The notes under the pieces: generated by a model | What the model was told of the DNA's origin: nothing | The model's database searches: none | What the model saw: the letters and a program-made list of their open reading frames with translations, nothing else | Position numbers and translations under genes: made by a program | Shown: piece by piece, positions 61,090-64,000 of the stretch | Layout: each line of letters starts with the position of its first letter | Numbering within the stretch: position 1 is the stretch's first letter | Source: Pseudisothecium myosuroides | Lineage: Eukaryota; Streptophyta; Bryopsida; Hypnales; Lembophyllaceae | Direction of reading: 5' to 3' | NCBI GenBank assembly: GCA_951799445.1 | Contig: OX637287.1 | Coordinates: 36,237,724 to 36,301,723, forward strand | DNA length: 64,000 bases

Positions 61090-64000
61090 CTCTGACAGAT
61101 CACATGATTTACCGAAGCCAAAAACAGGCAACCATGATCGACTCTGCGGTAGCCGTGTTTTTTCACAGTACGGGGAGATTATCCTTACACGGGTATCAGA
61201 AGTTTACCAGCTGATTTTTGTACCAGGAACGTGGGGAAATAGCGGCCATCAGGAAAAAAAAATAGAGACACGTTGTTTCCGTGTTGGTAAACTGTAAGCT
61301 AGGAATTAATAGCAATCCGGGAATCAGAGATAACCTCCCTGCGAAGTAGGTCAAGTCCTCAACTGGTTGATTGACATGCCCTTGGTTAACTTTGAAGCCT
61401 TACAATTGAGTGATCTCAAGGGTGTTGGTGGGGTGCTTATCATCATAGTTCACCCAACTATTGTGGGATCAAATGACCTCAAAGTCATATGGGGACTTGA
61501 GAATTTCTCTGGAAAAAAACATGTCGGATCTTTATAAGATCTACCTTCTAACAAAGACATTAAGGATGGAATTTGCCATCTAAGTCCATGAGGTTTAGAT
61601 AGTTGTTTCATCCCCAACATATGCTTCATTCACTCTGGTCTTTCAAACTAGATCTAACCTTCTTGTTCGATCTCAAGTATCTCAAAGGAGGTTGTAGAGC
61701 ATGAAAGTTTAATGTAATAGCATGGTGCCTTGGTTCCAAAGGCCCATGTGGACACTAGCTTAGTGTTCATGTGGTCCTTTGACACCAAATTCATTCTGAG
61801 CATCACTAGTAGAAACACATTGGGCCATACATTAAAGAGATGTGCTCAAAAATACCCACAAGTGGTTTGGTTTGTCATACCACTCCTTTATTAGATAGAC
61901 TACACATTTAGAAACCAGTCAGTTTAAATTGACCTCCTACCTATTATTGATCCACTTGATACATCAGTTGAGATCAACGCGTTTCTAACAATTTACAGTG
62001 TGTATTTATGAACCACACCAAACGCCGAGTAAGTGAGTGATATGATTCTCGTCTACAGGTGTTGAAGAGCGCACATGTTTGAGAATTGAGACACCTTGTG
62101 TGAGAAATGGGCTCACTCATCAGTCTGTCAGTCACATGTTCATTGCCGGATCGTGATCTGCTACAGTGAAAGGCCGGCCTCAGGGTGCCGAAAATACTCT
62201 TCAAGTACAGACTACAGACCACTTCACGACATTATAACTTAATTACTGCAATACTGACTTGCTAAATGAGAGCATGCCCAGTTGCCCACCGCCCTTGTTC
62301 AGTAAGTTAATGAATCTGACTCGGACGCTTGGAATCAATAAAGTTAAATGTTCTCCTGTGTTAAGAGGTCCAGTACAGTAAGGTAGGAGGTCCATAAAGC
62401 GATCATCTAAGCGCTGAAACTGAATTTTAGGGAGGTAAAACATCTTGAAATATTTTTCAGTAAATTTTCCTTGAAAGACAAGAGGAAATGGCATCTAACC
62501 CAAGTTGTTTCATATTTTTTGGAGCTTTGTGGAATTAGTTATGCAATTTTGAAGTTGAAATGCCATAGGGCTCTAAAAGCAACCACCTCCTAGAATGTAC
62601 ATTGTTTGTACATTTTGGTACATTGAAGAAAACAAAATGTACCTCTATGTCACGTTTGGTTCAAAATGTCCAATCACAGTTCGAGCCTCCTACCTTATAG
62701 TAACTTAGAGCTTGACCATTAGTCTTAGGGAATTTCACCTTGGCAAATCTTACAACAAATTTTCATGTTGTGTTACAAATGGAAATGAATTTCCAAGTTT
62801 TTAGAGTTGGAATCGCCTATGCCAAGTTTCATGATACTACAAGTCATTTGAAGATGGAAGAAACTACATTTTAGGAACTCACTGTGGTTTTGTCTATTGT
62901 CAAACTAATAGAAAACAAAAAAGTCCAAGTCCAAAGGTTAGAAATTTTTTTTTTATAAGTTGGAAACTTGCCTTCCTCCACTTTTCATGAATCTCCTCCA
63001 AAAAATTTGACGGATAACAATTTTGATTCTCCTCTTGCAACTATTGCCCCATTCTACGTAGAATTCCAAAATTTCTTACCTTAACCCCTAACTGAGGATA
63101 AAGGGTGTTTTGGAAGAGGGAAAGTTCCCAAACTACCAATATTTGATGCATTGTCCGAAATCAAAAATTAATTAATTTTTTTTAAATTTCAACCATACAA
63201 AAGTGTATTAAACACGTAAGGCAATGTGTGGAAAAAAAATTCAGCCCATTTGACTACATGGATTGAAAGATTATAACATTTGCAATTCCAAAAGAAGTTT
63301 ATAATTTGGCCTTGCCCACCAAGGACAATAGACTTTGATCCCCCTTGGCTAAATGTTTTTGCTCTACACAAAAATGAGGATTTTCACCATTCATTAATGT
63401 ATGATGTTAGGTTCACTCATGCAAATTTTAGATGCAACTAAGATGTCTAACTTACTCTAAATCAGCCGAGAATACAAGGTGGTTAAAGAAAACAACCACA
63501 CAATAGCCATTTTTTAGAAATTTCTTGCATGTCATAAAGTCATTTTTTCACAAATCCAAACGGTGAAATGATATAACCCCATGTCTTTTGCAAGTAGAAT
63601 TTTTTGAAGGAAAAAAACCCTAAAACCCACTAACTTTTGCTAATTCAACCTTTGCCACTGTCCATTGCCTTGAAATCTCCTTCATAAATAAAACAAGGTA
63701 GAAAGGAAGATTAACTTCGTCCTAGTCCCTAAATGTCATTTTCTTCATTAAAAAGAATGCAATTCTTAGTCCCATGCTTCAACAATAAATCACCATCATC
63801 ATATTTAGTAGAGATCTAAACAAATTGCTAGTTGCTAAAAAAATCCACAATTGATTGCAAATGGTTTGAATACCACCTTCCAAAAAATACTCAGCATGAA
63901 AAACTAAAAATTAAAAAACCTCTCACATTTTCTTCCCTTTGTGGGTGAAGATTGCCTTGATATCTTTTAAAACATCCTCTATAAGCACACATATGTTTCC
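61090..64000. other. AT-rich region without a recognisable gene
   Basis: Only short frames occur on both strands. I found no tandem repeat, domain or element end. Confidence 0.5.

Overview
The window is nuclear DNA of a land plant. The recognisable host genes are plant families: a DUF679 membrane protein (DMP), two LURP-one-related (LOR) genes, a chlorophyllase, a plant DDT-domain chromatin protein and a subtilase fragment. They have short exons and GT-AG introns. The piggyBac-type element would fit a non-seed plant (bryophyte, lycophyte or fern) better than a typical angiosperm, but that is inference and I cannot name a species.

Layout. 0.2-1.5 kb: a minus-strand trihelix/Myb-SANT-like gene. 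3.8-6.2 kb: a gene-free leader-like region with a local duplication and a 150-nt near-perfect hairpin. 6.2-9.4 kb: an eight-exon DDT/WHIM-type protein. 9.4-12.9 kb: AT-rich, no gene seen. 12.9-14.3 kb: a two-exon DMP gene with about 163-bp tandem repeats upstream. 18.2-19.7 and 24.1-25.5 kb: two LOR genes from one segmental duplication; the second has lost the ancestral ATG. A second 152-nt hairpin lies between them. 57.1-57.3 kb: a broken subtilase fragment. 59.2-60.9 kb: a three-exon chlorophyllase with a TATA box and G-box. 61.1-64 kb: no gene seen.

The centre (26.3-53.8 kb) is a nest of transposons. The outer element looks like a piggyBac copy of about 6 kb of its own DNA. It is bounded by TTAA and CCCTTAA-type ends at 26,293 and 53,751. 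Its DDD transposase (27.6-30.1 kb, minus) has one in-frame TAG and one homopolymer frameshift. Inside it sits a giant Mutator-like element of about 21.3 kb (31,145-52,469). That element has an 11-bp target-site duplication (AGAGGAAATGG) and long inverted termini: a GC-rich outer end followed by tandem TGGATGAAA-type repeats.

The giant element carries three genes. One is a two-exon MULE-type transposase with a SWIM zinc finger (46.9-51.2 kb, plus; one in-frame TGA). One is a GC-rich, CCGGA-biased gag-like coiled-coil gene (43.2-45.0 kb, plus; one frameshift). The third is the most striking: a minus-strand gene of about 13 exons (35.7-41.5 kb) that joins a ParB-like DGNHRR domain to a C-terminal, beta-class-ordered DNA-methyltransferase-like domain whose catalytic DPPY box reads DIPE. 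ParB-methylase fusions are familiar in phages and bacteria; I know of no described eukaryotic transposon with one. The element also holds large minisatellites and a recurrent CCTCTCGG-CCGAGAGG palindrome. My hypothesis is that the ParB-methylase-like protein is an accessory factor that binds or marks element DNA, analogous in role (not in sequence) to the anti-silencing proteins of VANDAL MULEs.
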